NCBI GenBank assembly: GCA_016874235.1
Contig: VGUJ01000007.1
Location: 1-64,000 of the forward strand
DNA from: Gammaproteobacteria bacterium
GTDB taxonomy: Bacteria; Pseudomonadota; Gammaproteobacteria; Steroidobacterales; Steroidobacteraceae
Length of the DNA: 64,000 nt
Direction of reading: 5' to 3'
The notes beneath the pieces were generated by a model. It made no database searches. It saw only the letters and a list, made by a program, of their open reading frames with translations, and was not told the origin of the DNA. The translations under genes were made by a program, and so were the position numbers. This document shows, in pieces, positions 1 through 10,622 of the stretch (positions within the stretch are counted from its first letter, which is position 1; every line of letters begins with the position of its first letter).

Positions 1-803
1 TGGACGGCGCCGACGGGCGCATTCGCAAACGCTTGGCCGGCGTACATCGCCCCGAGCAGCATGGCACCCCGCGCGGCAAGGTCGGTCGGCGTCTGGACGG
101 CTCGCACGATATTCCCCGCGAGCAGTCGCAGCGCCTCGCGTGCCAACATGTCGGAGATCGTATTTTTGAGCCGCGCACTGGTGTACGACTCGATGGCATG
201 CACCATCGCATCGATGCCCGTTGCGGCGGTGACCTCGGCCGGCATCGAGACGGTGAGTTCGGGATCGAGCAGTACGCGATCGGCGAGCAGCGTTCGGCTC
301 ACCACGCCTTGCTTGGTGTCGGTACCCGTGGTCACGACGGCCACCATCGTCACCTCAGAGCCCGTGCCTGCGGTCGTCGGCACCTGAATCAGCGCCTTGC
401 GACTTGAGCGAACTTTGTTGACGCCGTACATGGCATCGAGGGCTTGTTCGTTGCAGAGCAGCACGGCGACGAGCTTGGCGGTATCCATGCTGCTACCGCC
501 ACCAAAACCAATCACGCCATCGCAACCGGCACGCACCCCGAGCGCGGTGGCCTCGAGCACCACCTCGGTTGGCGGATCGGCCACCACCTGCTCGTAAACC
601 GTGACGCCGACGCCCGCGGCCACCAGGCTTGCGCAGGCCGCCTGATGCATGCCGCGTGCGGAAATGCCGCGATCGGTGACGAGCAGCGCATGACGGATAC
701 CGCTTTGTCTCGCGAGGTCGCCGAGTTCGCGCAGACAGCCTGCGCCGAAGACGATGTCGCTCGTCGTGCTGAACCGAAGGCTCGGGGTCGGGGGCGTACT
801 CAT
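1..803 (-). CDS. Iron-containing alcohol dehydrogenase, partial (C-terminus beyond window start)
   Basis: Reverse-strand reading from the ATG at 801-803 gives [22 protein letters not shown]...GGGSSMDTAK...PTTAGTGSEVT...DAMVHAIESYTS, typical of Fe-ADH; open to window edge. Confidence 0.9.
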   Translation of the reverse strand, partial: MSTPPTPSLRFSTTSDIVFGAGCLRELGDLARQSGIRHALLVTDRGISARGMHQAACASLVAAGVGVTVYEQVVADPPTEVVLEATALGVRAGCDGVIGFGGGSSMDTAKLVAVLLCNEQALDAMYGVNKVRSSRKALIQVPTTAGTGSEVTMVAVVTTGTDTKQGVVSRTLLADRVLLDPELTVSMPAEVTAATGIDAMVHAIESYTSARLKNTISDMLAREALRLLAGNIVRAVQTPTDLAARGAMLLGAMYAGQAFANAPVGAV

Positions 804-885
804 GACTGCGATGACTGCGGCCTGAAAATCATTTGCGCCGCAAAATTAACAGAAACTTGCCGCTGAAACTCGCCGATAATGAGGC

Positions 886-2058
886 ATGAGCGACGCCTTC
901 CGTGATGAGGTTCGAGCCTGGCTGCAGGCCCATTGCCCGCTCTCCATGCGCGTGGCGCCACCGGAGATTTCGCATCTCTATGGCGGTGGTCGACGCGCCA
1001 AGGCCTGGCACCCCGATCAACCCGCCTGGTGCGCTTCGATGGCCTCGCGCGGCTGGACCGTACCGGAGTGGCCCGTCGAGTACGGCGGTGCTGGACTCTC
1101 GCGCGAGCAGGTCGCCATCCTTCGCGAGGAGATGCGACGCATCGGCGCTCAGCAGCCGCTCTTCAGTTTCGGTATCAGCATGCTCTCGCCCGTGCTCTTC
1201 AAGTTCGGCAACGATGATCAGCGCCGACGCTTCTTGCCCGACATCGCGCGCGGCGCCCTTCGCTGGTGTCAGGGGTATTCGGAGCCGAACTCAGGATCAG
1301 ATCTTGCGAGCTTGATGACGCGGGCCGAGGACCAGGGCGATCACTACCTCGTCAACGGTCAAAAAATATGGACCTCCTATGGCGATGAAGCCGACTGGAT
1401 GTTCTGCCTCGTGCGGACCAATACCTCGGTTCCGAAGCACGAAGGCATCAGCTTTGTGCTGTTTGACATGAACACGCCCGGAGTAACGGTACGGCCGATC
1501 AAGTTGATCAGCGGTGCATCGCCGTTCTGCGAAGTATTTTTCGAGAACGTCCGTGTCGCCAAAGAAAATCGGGTGGGCGAAGAGGGGCAGGGCTGGGCGA
1601 TCGCAACCTACTTGCTCTCGCACGAGCGAGAGATGATCTCGAGTCTCGGCAAGATCCGTCACGATACCGATCCGGGTCGTCGAGCCCTCGACATTATCGG
1701 AACCGATGAATCCGGTCGATTGCGCAATGCCTCACTTCGGCAAACGCTGGCGCGTTATCAACTCGATGCGGCGGCGTTCAGGCTTTGGATCGAGCATGGC
1801 GAGCGACATCCGAGCGCGAGCGCCGGCATGGGCGCGATGTCCTCGGCCGTGAAGTATTACGGCACCGAGCTCAACAAGCGGCGCAATGAGCTGTATCTCG
1901 ACATCGAGGGCGCCGAGGCGTTGCTGTGGGATGCGCGCGGTCCGGCGGGTGAGGCCTGGGCGCGCAATTGGCTGCGTTCGAAGGGCAACTCGATCGAGGG
2001 CGGAACCTCCGAGATCCAACTCAACATCATCGCTAAGCGCGTGTTGGGGTTGCCATGA
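886..2058 (+). CDS. Acyl-CoA dehydrogenase (retains EGGTSEIQ catalytic-Glu motif)
   Basis: 390 aa ORF with WCQGYSEPNSGSDLASL and [25 protein letters not shown] signatures. Confidence 0.93.
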   Translation: MSDAFRDEVRAWLQAHCPLSMRVAPPEISHLYGGGRRAKAWHPDQPAWCASMASRGWTVPEWPVEYGGAGLSREQVAILREEMRRIGAQQPLFSFGISMLSPVLFKFGNDDQRRRFLPDIARGALRWCQGYSEPNSGSDLASLMTRAEDQGDHYLVNGQKIWTSYGDEADWMFCLVRTNTSVPKHEGISFVLFDMNTPGVTVRPIKLISGASPFCEVFFENVRVAKENRVGEEGQGWAIATYLLSHEREMISSLGKIRHDTDPGRRALDIIGTDESGRLRNASLRQTLARYQLDAAAFRLWIEHGERHPSASAGMGAMSSAVKYYGTELNKRRNELYLDIEGAEALLWDARGPAGEAWARNWLRSKGNSIEGGTSEIQLNIIAKRVLGLP

Positions 2059-3218
2059 CGCTCCCGCTGACCGAAGAACAAGACATGCTGAGCCGCTCGG
2101 TGGCGGAGTTCGTCGCCGATCGTGCTTCACTTGCGCAATTCAGATCGTGGCGCGAGCGCACGACCGAGACCGCGTTCGACCCCACGCTGTGGCGCGAGAT
2201 CGCCGAGATGGGCTGGTGCGGCATCGCCCTCGATGAAGCACACGGCGGCTCGGGGCTCGGGTTTTCAGGGCTCGGTCTCGTGCTCGAGCAGTTTGGTCGT
2301 CACCTCAGCATCACGCCGATGAACGCCACGGTACTCGCCGGTGCGACAGTCATTTCTTTGATGGGCACCGCTGCACAGAAGAAACAGCGGCTTCCTGCCG
2401 TCGCAAGCGGTGAGCTCACGCTTACGCTCGGTTGGGACGAGGGCGCCCACTTTTCGCCTTGGAGTATTGCGACCCGCGCGGAGCGCGTCGGGACGGACTG
2501 GCGGCTCACGGGTGTGAAGCGACACGTCGAAGAGCTGACAGCCGTCGACCAGTTCATCGTGGTGGCGCGCGAGGCCTCTGCAGGTCGCGAGGGCCTCGCG
2601 GTGTTCATGGTGCCGCGCACGGCGAAAGGCGTCAGCGTCGTGGCGACGCCGCGGGTCGATGCGCGCCACTGCGGCACGCTGACGCTCGATGGAGTGATGC
2701 TGGACGACACCGCGCGGCTGGGCGGCGTTCAGTCGGGGGCAGGGGTCTCGGCGGCTGTGTCGCTTGAGCGTCTTGCGTGCGTCATCAACGCCGGGCTTGC
2801 CGCCGAGTTGCTCGGCGTCTGCGAGGAGACCTTCACTCGCACCCTCAAATACCTCAAAGATCGTTCGCAGTTCGGCAAGCTGATCGGCAGCTATCAGGCC
2901 CTGCAGCATCGTGCGGCGCACTGGTTCGTCGAGCTGCAGCTCGCCCGAACCCTCGTCCAGGAGGCCCTGCTCGCCCTCGATAAAGCCTCCGACGCAGAGG
3001 GGTACCTCCAGGCCGACCGGCTCTCGAGCATGGCCAAGGCGAAGCTCTCCCAGGTGGCGGAGCTGTCGACCAATGAGGCGATCCAGATGCATGGTGGCAT
3101 TGGTATGACGGATGCCTTCGACATTGGTCTCTATATCAAGCGAGCGCGCGTTCTGGAGCAGGCCTACGGGGATCAGCACTATCACCTCGACCGACTGGCT
3201 GCCCTCGAGGGGTATTGA
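2055..3218 (+). CDS. Acyl-CoA dehydrogenase, second subunit-like
   Basis: 387 aa ORF; ACAD fold motifs ([43 protein letters not shown]); overlaps upstream ACAD by 4 bp. Confidence 0.9.
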   Translation: MTLPLTEEQDMLSRSVAEFVADRASLAQFRSWRERTTETAFDPTLWREIAEMGWCGIALDEAHGGSGLGFSGLGLVLEQFGRHLSITPMNATVLAGATVISLMGTAAQKKQRLPAVASGELTLTLGWDEGAHFSPWSIATRAERVGTDWRLTGVKRHVEELTAVDQFIVVAREASAGREGLAVFMVPRTAKGVSVVATPRVDARHCGTLTLDGVMLDDTARLGGVQSGAGVSAAVSLERLACVINAGLAAELLGVCEETFTRTLKYLKDRSQFGKLIGSYQALQHRAAHWFVELQLARTLVQEALLALDKASDAEGYLQADRLSSMAKAKLSQVAELSTNEAIQMHGGIGMTDAFDIGLYIKRARVLEQAYGDQHYHLDRLAALEGY

Positions 3219-3257
3219 GCGGACGGCTTGTGATAGGATTCGCGCCCCGTCGGCGAC

Positions 3258-3334
3258 GCGCCCGTAGCTCAGTTGGATAGAGCGCATGGCTACGAACCAT
3301 GAGGTCGGGAGTTCGAATCTCTCCGGGCGCGCCA
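3258..3334 (+). tRNA. tRNA-Arg (anticodon ACG), CCA encoded
   Basis: Cloverleaf by eye: GCGCCCG/CGGGCGC acceptor, GCTC/GAGC D stem, CATGG-CTACGAA-CCATG anticodon arm, GTTCGAATC T loop. Confidence 0.97.
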
Positions 3335-3365
3335 GTTTCGAGGGATCCCTATGAAAAAAAAGGGT

Positions 3366-3384
3366 TGATATCACCATAATATCA
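3366..3384. repeat. Inverted repeat TGATAT-caccata-ATATCA in AT-rich intergenic region
   Basis: Perfect 6-bp arms read directly from the sequence. Confidence 0.6.
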
Positions 3385-3402
3385 GTCTAACGTCGACACC
3401 TC

Positions 3403-3421
3403 AGAGCCCAGTCCGGGCTCT
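3403..3421. repeat. Hairpin AGAGCCC-agtcc-GGGCTCT upstream of SPFH gene
   Basis: Perfect 7-bp arms; no T-tract follows on the + strand. Confidence 0.55.
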
Positions 3422-3445
3422 CCCGCCAAGGAGCGAGCGTCGACC

Positions 3446-4411
3446 ATGTCATCCCCCTCTCTGAGTCCGTCCCGTCCCGTCAGCCAAGAGCGTGAAGTCG
3501 CCGTCATGAGCGGCTGGCTCGCGCTACCGATCGTCATCGCGATCCTCCTCCTCGGTATCGCCGCCTGCGTCGGGGGAGAGCTCGACGATTCACCGGGGCT
3601 GTTCGGCATGGGTGTCGCGCTGATCGTCCTGTTCTTCATTTCCTTTGCGGGTTTTTTCACTCTGCAGCCGAACGAGGCGCGGGTGCTCGTGCTCTTCGGT
3701 GACTATAAGGGCACCGTTCGGAAGGAAGGGTTCCACTTTGGCAACCCGTTCTACTCGAATGGCAGTTCGACTCACGTAACGAACAAAGACGGCGCGACCG
3801 TCACGGTCAAAAAGAATCCACGCATGAAGATCTCATTGCGTTCGCGCAACATGAATGGCGATCGCCTGAAAGTGAATGACAAGCAGGGGAACCCCATCGA
3901 GATCGCGGCTGTCGTCGTGTGGCGTGTACAGAACACGGCTCAGGCGATGTTTGATGTGGATGACTACGAGGAATACGTGCGGATCCAGTCGGAGTCGGCG
4001 GTCCGTCATCTTGGCAGTCAATACGCCTACGACCATGGCGAAGAGCACGAAATCACCTTGCGCAGCGGTACGGATGAAGTGTCGGAGGCCTTGCAGGCTG
4101 AGCTGCAGACTCGCCTTGCGCCGGCCGGCGTCATCGTTGAAGAAGCCCGTCTCACGCATCTCGCCTACGCGCCGGAAGTGGCGCAAGCGATGCTGCGTCG
4201 ACAACAGGCCGAGGCCGTACTCGCGGCGCGACAAAAGATCGTGCAAGGCGCCGTGAGTATGGTCGAAATGGCGCTCACCGATCTCGCCCGTCGCGGGGTG
4301 GTCGAACTCGATGCCGAGCGCAAAGCCGCGATGGTGAGCAATCTCATGGTTGTGCTCTGTGGCGACTCTGAGGCCAAGCCCGTGATCAACACCGGTACGC
4401 TCTACGGCTAA
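3446..4411 (+). CDS. SPFH/Band 7 (prohibitin-like) membrane protein
   Basis: Two N-terminal TM segments then QPNEARVLVLFGDYKGTVRKEGFHFGNPF...AVVVWRVQNTAQAMFDVDDYEEYV...LAYAPEVAQAMLRRQQAEAVLAARQKIVQGAV. Confidence 0.9.
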   Translation: MSSPSLSPSRPVSQEREVAVMSGWLALPIVIAILLLGIAACVGGELDDSPGLFGMGVALIVLFFISFAGFFTLQPNEARVLVLFGDYKGTVRKEGFHFGNPFYSNGSSTHVTNKDGATVTVKKNPRMKISLRSRNMNGDRLKVNDKQGNPIEIAAVVVWRVQNTAQAMFDVDDYEEYVRIQSESAVRHLGSQYAYDHGEEHEITLRSGTDEVSEALQAELQTRLAPAGVIVEEARLTHLAYAPEVAQAMLRRQQAEAVLAARQKIVQGAVSMVEMALTDLARRGVVELDAERKAAMVSNLMVVLCGDSEAKPVINTGTLYG

Positions 4412-4430
4412 GGCGACCGCCGAGTCTCTC

Positions 4431-4649
4431 GTGGCCGAGCGCAAGTCGTTTTTGATGCGGATCGATCCCGCGCTTTGGCGCGAGATCGAGCGTTGGGCAG
4501 CCGATGAGCTGCGCAGCGTGAATGGTCAGGTGGAGTTCATTCTGCGCGAGGCCATCAAGCGGCGAGGGGTAACGCTCACGGAGTCCGACCCGACGGCTGT
4601 TGACGACGCCTCGCGCGACGCATCGGGCGAGACGACGAACGAGAACTGA
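4431..4649 (+). CDS. Small ribbon-helix-helix (Arc-like) DNA-binding protein
   Basis: 72 aa, MAERKSFLMRIDPALWREIERWAADELRSVNGQVEFILREAIKRRG: RHH pattern; GTG start. Confidence 0.75.
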   Translation: MAERKSFLMRIDPALWREIERWAADELRSVNGQVEFILREAIKRRGVTLTESDPTAVDDASRDASGETTNEN

Positions 4650-4686
4650 AAACGCTTTTGCGAGACTGCGGTCTCGTGAGGTCTCA

Positions 4687-5409
4687 TCAGGCGAGCGTGT
4701 GGAACACGCTTTGAACGTCGTCGTCTTGTTCGAGTTTGTCGATGAGCGCGAGCACCTCGGCGGCATCGGTCTCGGATAGCTCGGTGGGCGCCATCGGGAT
4801 GTACTCGTGCTCGGCTTTGAGCGGCACGATCTTGCGCGCTTCGAGCGCTTCCTGAACGCGACCGAAATCCTCGAAGGCGCAGCGCACGACCAGTTGAGGC
4901 TCGCCTTTTTCGCCCGTGCTTTCGCCCATTTCATCGAGCCCGTGATCGATGAGGTAGAGCTCGAGGTCATCTTGGTCGATGCCGGTGGGATCGAGTCTGA
5001 ACACACCCATCTTGCGAAACATGAACGAGACGCTGCCGTTCGTGCCTAGGTTACCGCCGCCTTTCTGAAAAGCATTACGGACGGTGGCAACGGTTCGTGT
5101 GGAGTTGTCGGTTGCCGTTTCGACGAGCAGTGCAATGCCGTGAGGTGCGTACCCTTCGTAGATTACGGTCTCGTAATTCGTGGCATCGCGACCGGAGGCG
5201 CGTTTGATCGCCGCCTCGACCTTGTCCTTCGGCATGTTGATCGCACGGGCGTTCTGCAAGATACGACGCAGCGTCGGGTTCGACTGCGGGTCGGGACCCC
5301 CCGACTTCACGGCCATGTTGATGTCTTTGGAGATACGCGCGAACTGTTTGGCCATCTTGTTCCAGCGGGCGAACATGGTGGCCTTGCGAACTTCGAATAT
5401 ACGACCCAT
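4687..5409 (-). CDS. YebC/PmpR-family transcriptional regulator / translation factor
   Basis: [71 protein letters not shown]. Confidence 0.96.
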   Translation of the reverse strand: MGRIFEVRKATMFARWNKMAKQFARISKDINMAVKSGGPDPQSNPTLRRILQNARAINMPKDKVEAAIKRASGRDATNYETVIYEGYAPHGIALLVETATDNSTRTVATVRNAFQKGGGNLGTNGSVSFMFRKMGVFRLDPTGIDQDDLELYLIDHGLDEMGESTGEKGEPQLVVRCAFEDFGRVQEALEARKIVPLKAEHEYIPMAPTELSETDAAEVLALIDKLEQDDDVQSVFHTLA

Positions 5410-5428
5410 AGGGGCGCTATGGTAACGG

Positions 5429-6400
5429 TCAGGGCGTGGGCGGCGCCATCGGACGCGAGGGCTCGCCGCCGCCCGGTGTAAAGGTGTCGGAGCGATTCAG
5501 GGCCTCTTCGGTGGCCTTGTTGAGCACCACGATGCTGATGCGGCGATTGATAGGGTTGCTCGGGTTCTGGGTATCGAGTCGGACATATGAGGACATGCCG
5601 ACAACCCGAGCGACTTTGTCGTCGGCGACCCCGCCCTCGACGAGCACACGTCGAGCGGCGTTCGCGCGATCTGCGGAGAGTTCCCAGTTGCTGTACCGCG
5701 AGCGCGCACCACCCATGAAGGGGGTGTCATCAGTATGGCCGGAGATACTCAACCGATTATCGACACCCTCTAGGGATTTGCCCACTTCGAGCAATAGATC
5801 TCGTGCATACGGTTTGATGGCTGTCCCGCTCAAGTCGAACATCGGACGATTTTGCGCATCCACGATCTGGATACGAAGGCCCTCGGTCGTGATATCGATC
5901 AGTAGCTGCTCGCGATACTTTTGCAGAATCTCGCTCTTCTCGATGGCAGCGAGTAGCTCTTTACGAATGTCTTGAAAGCGCTTGGTCTCGCTGGTTTCAC
6001 CCGTGAGCGCACGGGGTGTACGCAGCTCGTCTCGAGGCCCGGGCGAGGAGGGAGTCCCCGCGCCGGATTCGGCGATCGGTGAAGGCGCCGAGGCCGTGAG
6101 TCCCCCGCGCAGTTCGATGGGGCTCGTACTCGCGCCTCCTGGGCCATCTTGTCCGGGTGCCGGAATCGGCGCAGCGCCGCGTTCCATGCTCGGATTTTTG
6201 AAGTATTCGAAAATGGCTGACTTTTGTTGATCGTTGGCCGAGGCCACGAGCCACATCACGAGAAAGAACGCCATGAGCGCAGTCACGAAGTCGGCGTAGG
6301 CTACTTTCCAAGCGCCGCCATGATGACCCCCGGCCACCACTTTTTTCCGACGGATGATGATCGGTCGTTTGTCGTCCGGTCCTTTGCCTTTCTTTGCCAT
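5429..6400 (-). CDS. motB: Flagellar motor protein MotB
   Basis: [32 protein letters not shown] plug/TM and OmpA-like [12 protein letters not shown] domain. Confidence 0.93.
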   Translation of the reverse strand: MAKKGKGPDDKRPIIIRRKKVVAGGHHGGAWKVAYADFVTALMAFFLVMWLVASANDQQKSAIFEYFKNPSMERGAAPIPAPGQDGPGGASTSPIELRGGLTASAPSPIAESGAGTPSSPGPRDELRTPRALTGETSETKRFQDIRKELLAAIEKSEILQKYREQLLIDITTEGLRIQIVDAQNRPMFDLSGTAIKPYARDLLLEVGKSLEGVDNRLSISGHTDDTPFMGGARSRYSNWELSADRANAARRVLVEGGVADDKVARVVGMSSYVRLDTQNPSNPINRRISIVVLNKATEEALNRSDTFTPGGGEPSRPMAPPTP

Positions 6401-6407
6401 GAGCGTC

Positions 6408-7292
6408 TCAGGTCTTTGGCGGCTCCGGAGCCTTAGCCTTGTTCTTCAAAGAATCCTCGAGATCCGAGAAGGTGGGACGAACGTCACTGAAGAGCAGCTT
6501 GCGCGCAAACTCCACCGCGACCTGCGGCGGATAGCCGCGCACGCTCGCGACGAGCGCCATCTTCACCACTTCGAACGCCTTGCCTTCTTCTTCGGCGCGA
6601 CCTTTCATCGCCGAAGAGATCGGCCCCACGAAACCGTAGGCAACGAGAATGCCGAGGAAAGTGCCGACGAGCGCGGCGCCGACTTTGGCGCCGAGTTCGG
6701 CGCTGGTCGAGTCGGCGACCGCAGCCATGGTGTTCACGATGCCAAGCACTGCCGCGACGATACCGAAGCCGGGCAGAGCGTCGGCCACTTGTTGCACGGC
6801 ATGCGCGGGTTCGTGCGCTTCTTTGTGATGGGTCTCGAGTTCGTAGTCGAGCAGGGCCTCGAGCTCGTTCGGATCCAGATTGCCACCGACCATGAGGCGC
6901 ATGCAGTCGGTGATGAACTCGATCATGTGATCGTCCTCGAGGATCTTGGGGTACTTCGAGAACACCGGGCTTTTCTTCGGATCGGAGATATCGTTTTCGA
7001 TCGCAAGTAGGCCTTCTTTGCGAGATTTGACGAGTAGATCGAAGACAAGCTTGAGCAGCTCGACATAGACCTCGCGCGTATACGGCAGCGGTTTGAGTAA
7101 GCCGATCGCCCCTGCGAAAGCTGCTTTACACGTTTTGACGGAATTGCTCGTGATGAAGGCGCCGAGCGCGGCACCGATGATGACCACGATTTCGGAGGGG
7201 TGCCAGAGCCAAAGATTGCCGCCGGCCATCAGGAAGCCGATGACCACGGAGAGGACTACGATGACGGAGCCAAACAGCGCGATCATAGACAT
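6408..7292 (-). CDS. motA: Flagellar motor stator protein MotA
   Basis: 294 aa: GGNLWLWHPSEIVVIIGAALGAF...GFGIVAAVLGIVNTMAAVADS...LVGTFLGILVAYGFVGP. Confidence 0.94.
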   Translation of the reverse strand: MSMIALFGSVIVVLSVVIGFLMAGGNLWLWHPSEIVVIIGAALGAFITSNSVKTCKAAFAGAIGLLKPLPYTREVYVELLKLVFDLLVKSRKEGLLAIENDISDPKKSPVFSKYPKILEDDHMIEFITDCMRLMVGGNLDPNELEALLDYELETHHKEAHEPAHAVQQVADALPGFGIVAAVLGIVNTMAAVADSTSAELGAKVGAALVGTFLGILVAYGFVGPISSAMKGRAEEEGKAFEVVKMALVASVRGYPPQVAVEFARKLLFSDVRPTFSDLEDSLKNKAKAPEPPKT

Positions 7293-7410
7293 AGATAGTA
7301 GAGTCGTCCGGGTTGTCGGGGGATGCAGGTAGGTTCAAACTGGAGCAATCAAGTGGTCGCGCGGCAAGAACCTGCCGAAGCGGCAAAGAAGCGGTCAACA
7401 GGAGACGGAC

Positions 7411-8181
7411 ATGTTTGATTTCTTTGGTTATGTATCGGCGCTGCCGTACATGTTGGGCCTCGCGGTCATCGGCTGGCTGATTTCGCTCCCGCGGCGCAAC
7501 GTCGATGTGGTCGACTCACTTTGGTCGCTGATGTTCCTAGTCGCCATCTTCGTTTACGCGGGCTTTCCGGCTGAAACCGTGCGTGGCCGGCTGCTCTTCG
7601 TGCTGGTCACGATCTGGGCGCTGCGCCTGTCCATCTTCATCACGGCTCGCAACTGGGGTCATGAAGAGGATCGGCGCTACCAGGCGATCCGCGCGCGTAA
7701 CCAGCCGAACTTTGCCTTCAGCAGCGTCTATCGTGTGTTTGCGTTTCAGGCGGTGCTCGCCTGGGTGATTTCGATGCCCCTGCATGGTGCGGTCGGTAGC
7801 GAGGCGCCGCTCGGCGTGCTCGACTACCTCGGGCTCGCCCTGTGGATCGTCGGTTTCCTGTTCGAAGCAGGGGGCGATTGGCAGTTGTCACGCTTCAAAC
7901 GTGACCCCGCCAATGCTGGCAAGGTCATGGATCGAGGCTTCTGGCGATACACGCGTCATCCGAATTACTTTGGCGACTGCGCGCAATGGTGGGGCTTCTA
8001 CCTGATCGCTGTCGCCGGAGGCGCTTGGTGGAGCATCCTCGGTCCGATTCTGATGACGGTTTTGTTACTGCGGGTGTCGGGCGTGGCGCTACTCGAGAAG
8101 GATATCGGAGAGCGTCGGCCGGCCTACGCCGAATACATTCGGCGCACCAACGCCTTCATCCCGGGACCCCGGAAAGACTGA
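7411..8181 (+). CDS. DUF1295-domain membrane protein (steroid 5-alpha-reductase-like fold)
   Basis: NVDVVDSLWSL...GFWRYTRHPNYFGDCAQWWGFYLIA. Confidence 0.88.
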   Translation: MFDFFGYVSALPYMLGLAVIGWLISLPRRNVDVVDSLWSLMFLVAIFVYAGFPAETVRGRLLFVLVTIWALRLSIFITARNWGHEEDRRYQAIRARNQPNFAFSSVYRVFAFQAVLAWVISMPLHGAVGSEAPLGVLDYLGLALWIVGFLFEAGGDWQLSRFKRDPANAGKVMDRGFWRYTRHPNYFGDCAQWWGFYLIAVAGGAWWSILGPILMTVLLLRVSGVALLEKDIGERRPAYAEYIRRTNAFIPGPRKD

Positions 8182-8185
8182 GTTC

Positions 8186-10030
8186 TCAGCCCGACTCGGC
8201 CTCTCGCGAGGCCCGCTTGCGCTCGTGCTCCTTCAGGAAGCGCTTGCGCAGGCGGATCGACTCGGGGGTCACCTCGACGAGTTCGTCCTCGTTGATGAAC
8301 TCGACCGCATATTCGAGTGACAAAGGAATCGGCGGCGTCAGCAGTAATGCGTCGTCCTTGCCAGCCGCGCGCACGTTGGTGAGCTTCTTTTCTTTGATGG
8401 GGTTCACGACCAGATCGTTGTCACGGCTGTGAATGCCGATGATCATGCCCTCGTAAACCTTTGTACCGTGCTCTACGAAGAGGCGACCGCGCTCCTGCAG
8501 CGTAAAGAGGGCGTAGGCCACGGCCGTGCCTTCCTCGTTGCTGATGAGCACGCCGTTGTGGCGCTCGGGGATGTCACCCTTCACCACATCGTACCCATCA
8601 AAGATATGACTCATGAGGCCCGTACCGCGGGTCATGGTCATGAACTCACCCTGAAAGCCAATGAGTCCTCGCGCGGGGATGCGGTACTCCAGTCGTACGC
8701 GACCCTGACCGCGACCCGTGGGGTCGCCCTCGACGGTCATATCGAGCAACTCACCGCGTCGCGTGCCGAGTTCGGACATGACACCCCCCTGGTATCCCTC
8801 GTCAATATCGATGGTGAGGGCTTCGAAGGGCTCCTGCGTGACGCCATCGACGACGCGTTTCAAAACTTGCGGTTTGCCGACCGCGAGCTCATAACCTTCG
8901 CGCCGCATGTTCTCGATGAGTATGGTGAGGTGCAGTTCTCCGCGACCCGAGACGCGGAAAACATCGGCCTCGTTCGTGTCCTCGACTCGCAAGGCCACAT
9001 TGCTTTGCAGCTCGCGGTGCAAGCGATCGCGGATTTGCCGACTGGTGACGAACTTGCCTTCACGACCGGCCAGGGGAGAGGTATTCACTTGGAAGGTCAT
9101 CGAGAGCGTGGGTTCGTCGACCTTGATCGGCGGTAGGCCTTCGGCGTTTTCGATGTCGCACAGCGTGATGCCGATATTGACCTCGTCGATGCCGGTGACA
9201 GCGACGATATCGCCCGCCGACGCCTCGTTAACCGGGATGCGCTCGAGACCGCGGAAGCTCAGGATCTGTCCGATCTTGCCGCTACCACGCTCCTCATCGC
9301 CCCAGCGCAATGCGACATGACGACCCGACTTGATGGTTCCGCGTCGGATGCGGCCGATGCCGATGCGTCCGACATAGGGGTTGTAGTCGAGCTGAGAGAT
9401 TTGCAACTGCAGCGGGGCGTCGACCTCCGTCGGTGGTGCCGGCGCGTGGGCGAGGATGGCTTCATAGAGTGCCGTCATGTCCGTCGCAGGCTTTTCGAGA
9501 TCGGCCGTCGCCCAGCCTTGTAGCGCCGAGGCGTAAATGATGGGGAAGTCGAGCTGCGTGTCACTCGCGCCTAACTTGTCGAAGAGTTCGAAGGTTCGAT
9601 CGATGACCCAGTTGGCGCGCGCGCCAGGTCGATCCACTTTGTTAATGACCACGATGGCCTTGTGCCCGAGGGCGAGCGCCTTGCGGGTGACGAAACGCGT
9701 TTGGGGCATCGGGCCTTCCACGGCGTCGACGAGCAGCAGCACGGCATCGACCATAGAGAGTACGCGCTCCACTTCACCACCGAAGTCCGCGTGGCCCGGT
9801 GTGTCGACGATGTTGATCCGAGTACCCTGGTACTCAATCGCGCAGTTCTTGGCGAGGATGGTGATACCCCGTTCGCGCTCGAGGTCATTTGAATCCATGA
9901 CGCGTTCGGCCACGCGTTCGTGCGCCGCAAAGGTGCCCGATTGCTTGAGGAGACAGTCGACGAGGGTGGTCTTGCCGTGATCAACGTGGGCAATGATCGC
10001 GATGTTACGGATCGGACGTGCGGTGGACAT
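8186..10030 (-). CDS. typA: Translational GTPase TypA/BipA
   Basis: [32 protein letters not shown]...[19 protein letters not shown], full length 614 aa. Confidence 0.97.
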   Translation of the reverse strand: MSTARPIRNIAIIAHVDHGKTTLVDCLLKQSGTFAAHERVAERVMDSNDLERERGITILAKNCAIEYQGTRINIVDTPGHADFGGEVERVLSMVDAVLLLVDAVEGPMPQTRFVTRKALALGHKAIVVINKVDRPGARANWVIDRTFELFDKLGASDTQLDFPIIYASALQGWATADLEKPATDMTALYEAILAHAPAPPTEVDAPLQLQISQLDYNPYVGRIGIGRIRRGTIKSGRHVALRWGDEERGSGKIGQILSFRGLERIPVNEASAGDIVAVTGIDEVNIGITLCDIENAEGLPPIKVDEPTLSMTFQVNTSPLAGREGKFVTSRQIRDRLHRELQSNVALRVEDTNEADVFRVSGRGELHLTILIENMRREGYELAVGKPQVLKRVVDGVTQEPFEALTIDIDEGYQGGVMSELGTRRGELLDMTVEGDPTGRGQGRVRLEYRIPARGLIGFQGEFMTMTRGTGLMSHIFDGYDVVKGDIPERHNGVLISNEEGTAVAYALFTLQERGRLFVEHGTKVYEGMIIGIHSRDNDLVVNPIKEKKLTNVRAAGKDDALLLTPPIPLSLEYAVEFINEDELVEVTPESIRLRKRFLKEHERKRASREAESG

Positions 10031-10145
10031 GAGGGGTAGGGCGTGGTCGCGGCGGGTAAAAGGCCGCGGAGCGTACCAGAGCCGCGCTGTGGTTGCGACC
10101 GCGATACAGGTTCAGCGTAGAATCTGATTTTTATAGGAGAGACTC

Positions 10146-10616
10146 ATGACCCAGATTCGCAGGGTGTTCGCGCGTGTCGTGTTGGTTGCATCGGCGGTGG
10201 CTCTCGCGGGTTCCAGCGTGGCCTCCGCCCAGGATGCTCGGGCCGCTCAGCAAGTGAAGCTTCGTCAGTCGGCCTATACCGTGCTCGGAGCGCAGATGGG
10301 ACTCATGGCCGCACAGGCTTCGGGACGTGCGCCGTATGAGGCTAACACCTTTCGTATCGCCGCCGAGCGCGCGGCGTTCATCGCCAACTATGTGCCGGAG
10401 CTCTTCCCGACCGGCTCGATCACGCCCAGCAGTAAGGCGAAGCCCGAGCTTTGGCAGCAGCAGGCCGAGTTCCAACGCTTGATGCGCGACATGCAGTCGA
10501 AAACCGCGACGCTCGCGACCACAGCGCGTGGCGGCGATCTCGAGGCGATCAAGCCGGCGTTCGGAGCGGTTGGCGCAAGCTGCAAGGCCTGCCACGACAA
10601 GTACAAGGCCGACTAA
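10146..10616 (+). CDS. Cytochrome c-prime-type protein
   Basis: Signal peptide; C-terminal VGASCKACHDKYKAD heme motif; Q-LRQSAYTVLGAQMG start. Confidence 0.9.
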   Translation: MTQIRRVFARVVLVASAVALAGSSVASAQDARAAQQVKLRQSAYTVLGAQMGLMAAQASGRAPYEANTFRIAAERAAFIANYVPELFPTGSITPSSKAKPELWQQQAEFQRLMRDMQSKTATLATTARGGDLEAIKPAFGAVGASCKACHDKYKAD

Positions 10617-10622
10617 GATTCT

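Noticed and set aside
2265-3377. 370-aa minus-strand ORF containing [26 protein letters not shown]
   Set aside because: Classic spurious translation antisense to a tRNA gene (tRNA-Arg at 3258-3334), continuing antisense through the acyl-CoA dehydrogenase gene.
3258-3445. tRNA-Arg as an integration site for a mobile element
   Set aside because: No integrase, no direct repeat of the tRNA 3' end nearby, and flanking genes look chromosomal. The similar tRNA-Arg at 43310 shares arms because it is an isoacceptor.
5429-7292. motAB as part of a flagellar cluster
   Set aside because: No other flagellar or chemotaxis genes nearby; isolated motAB is common.
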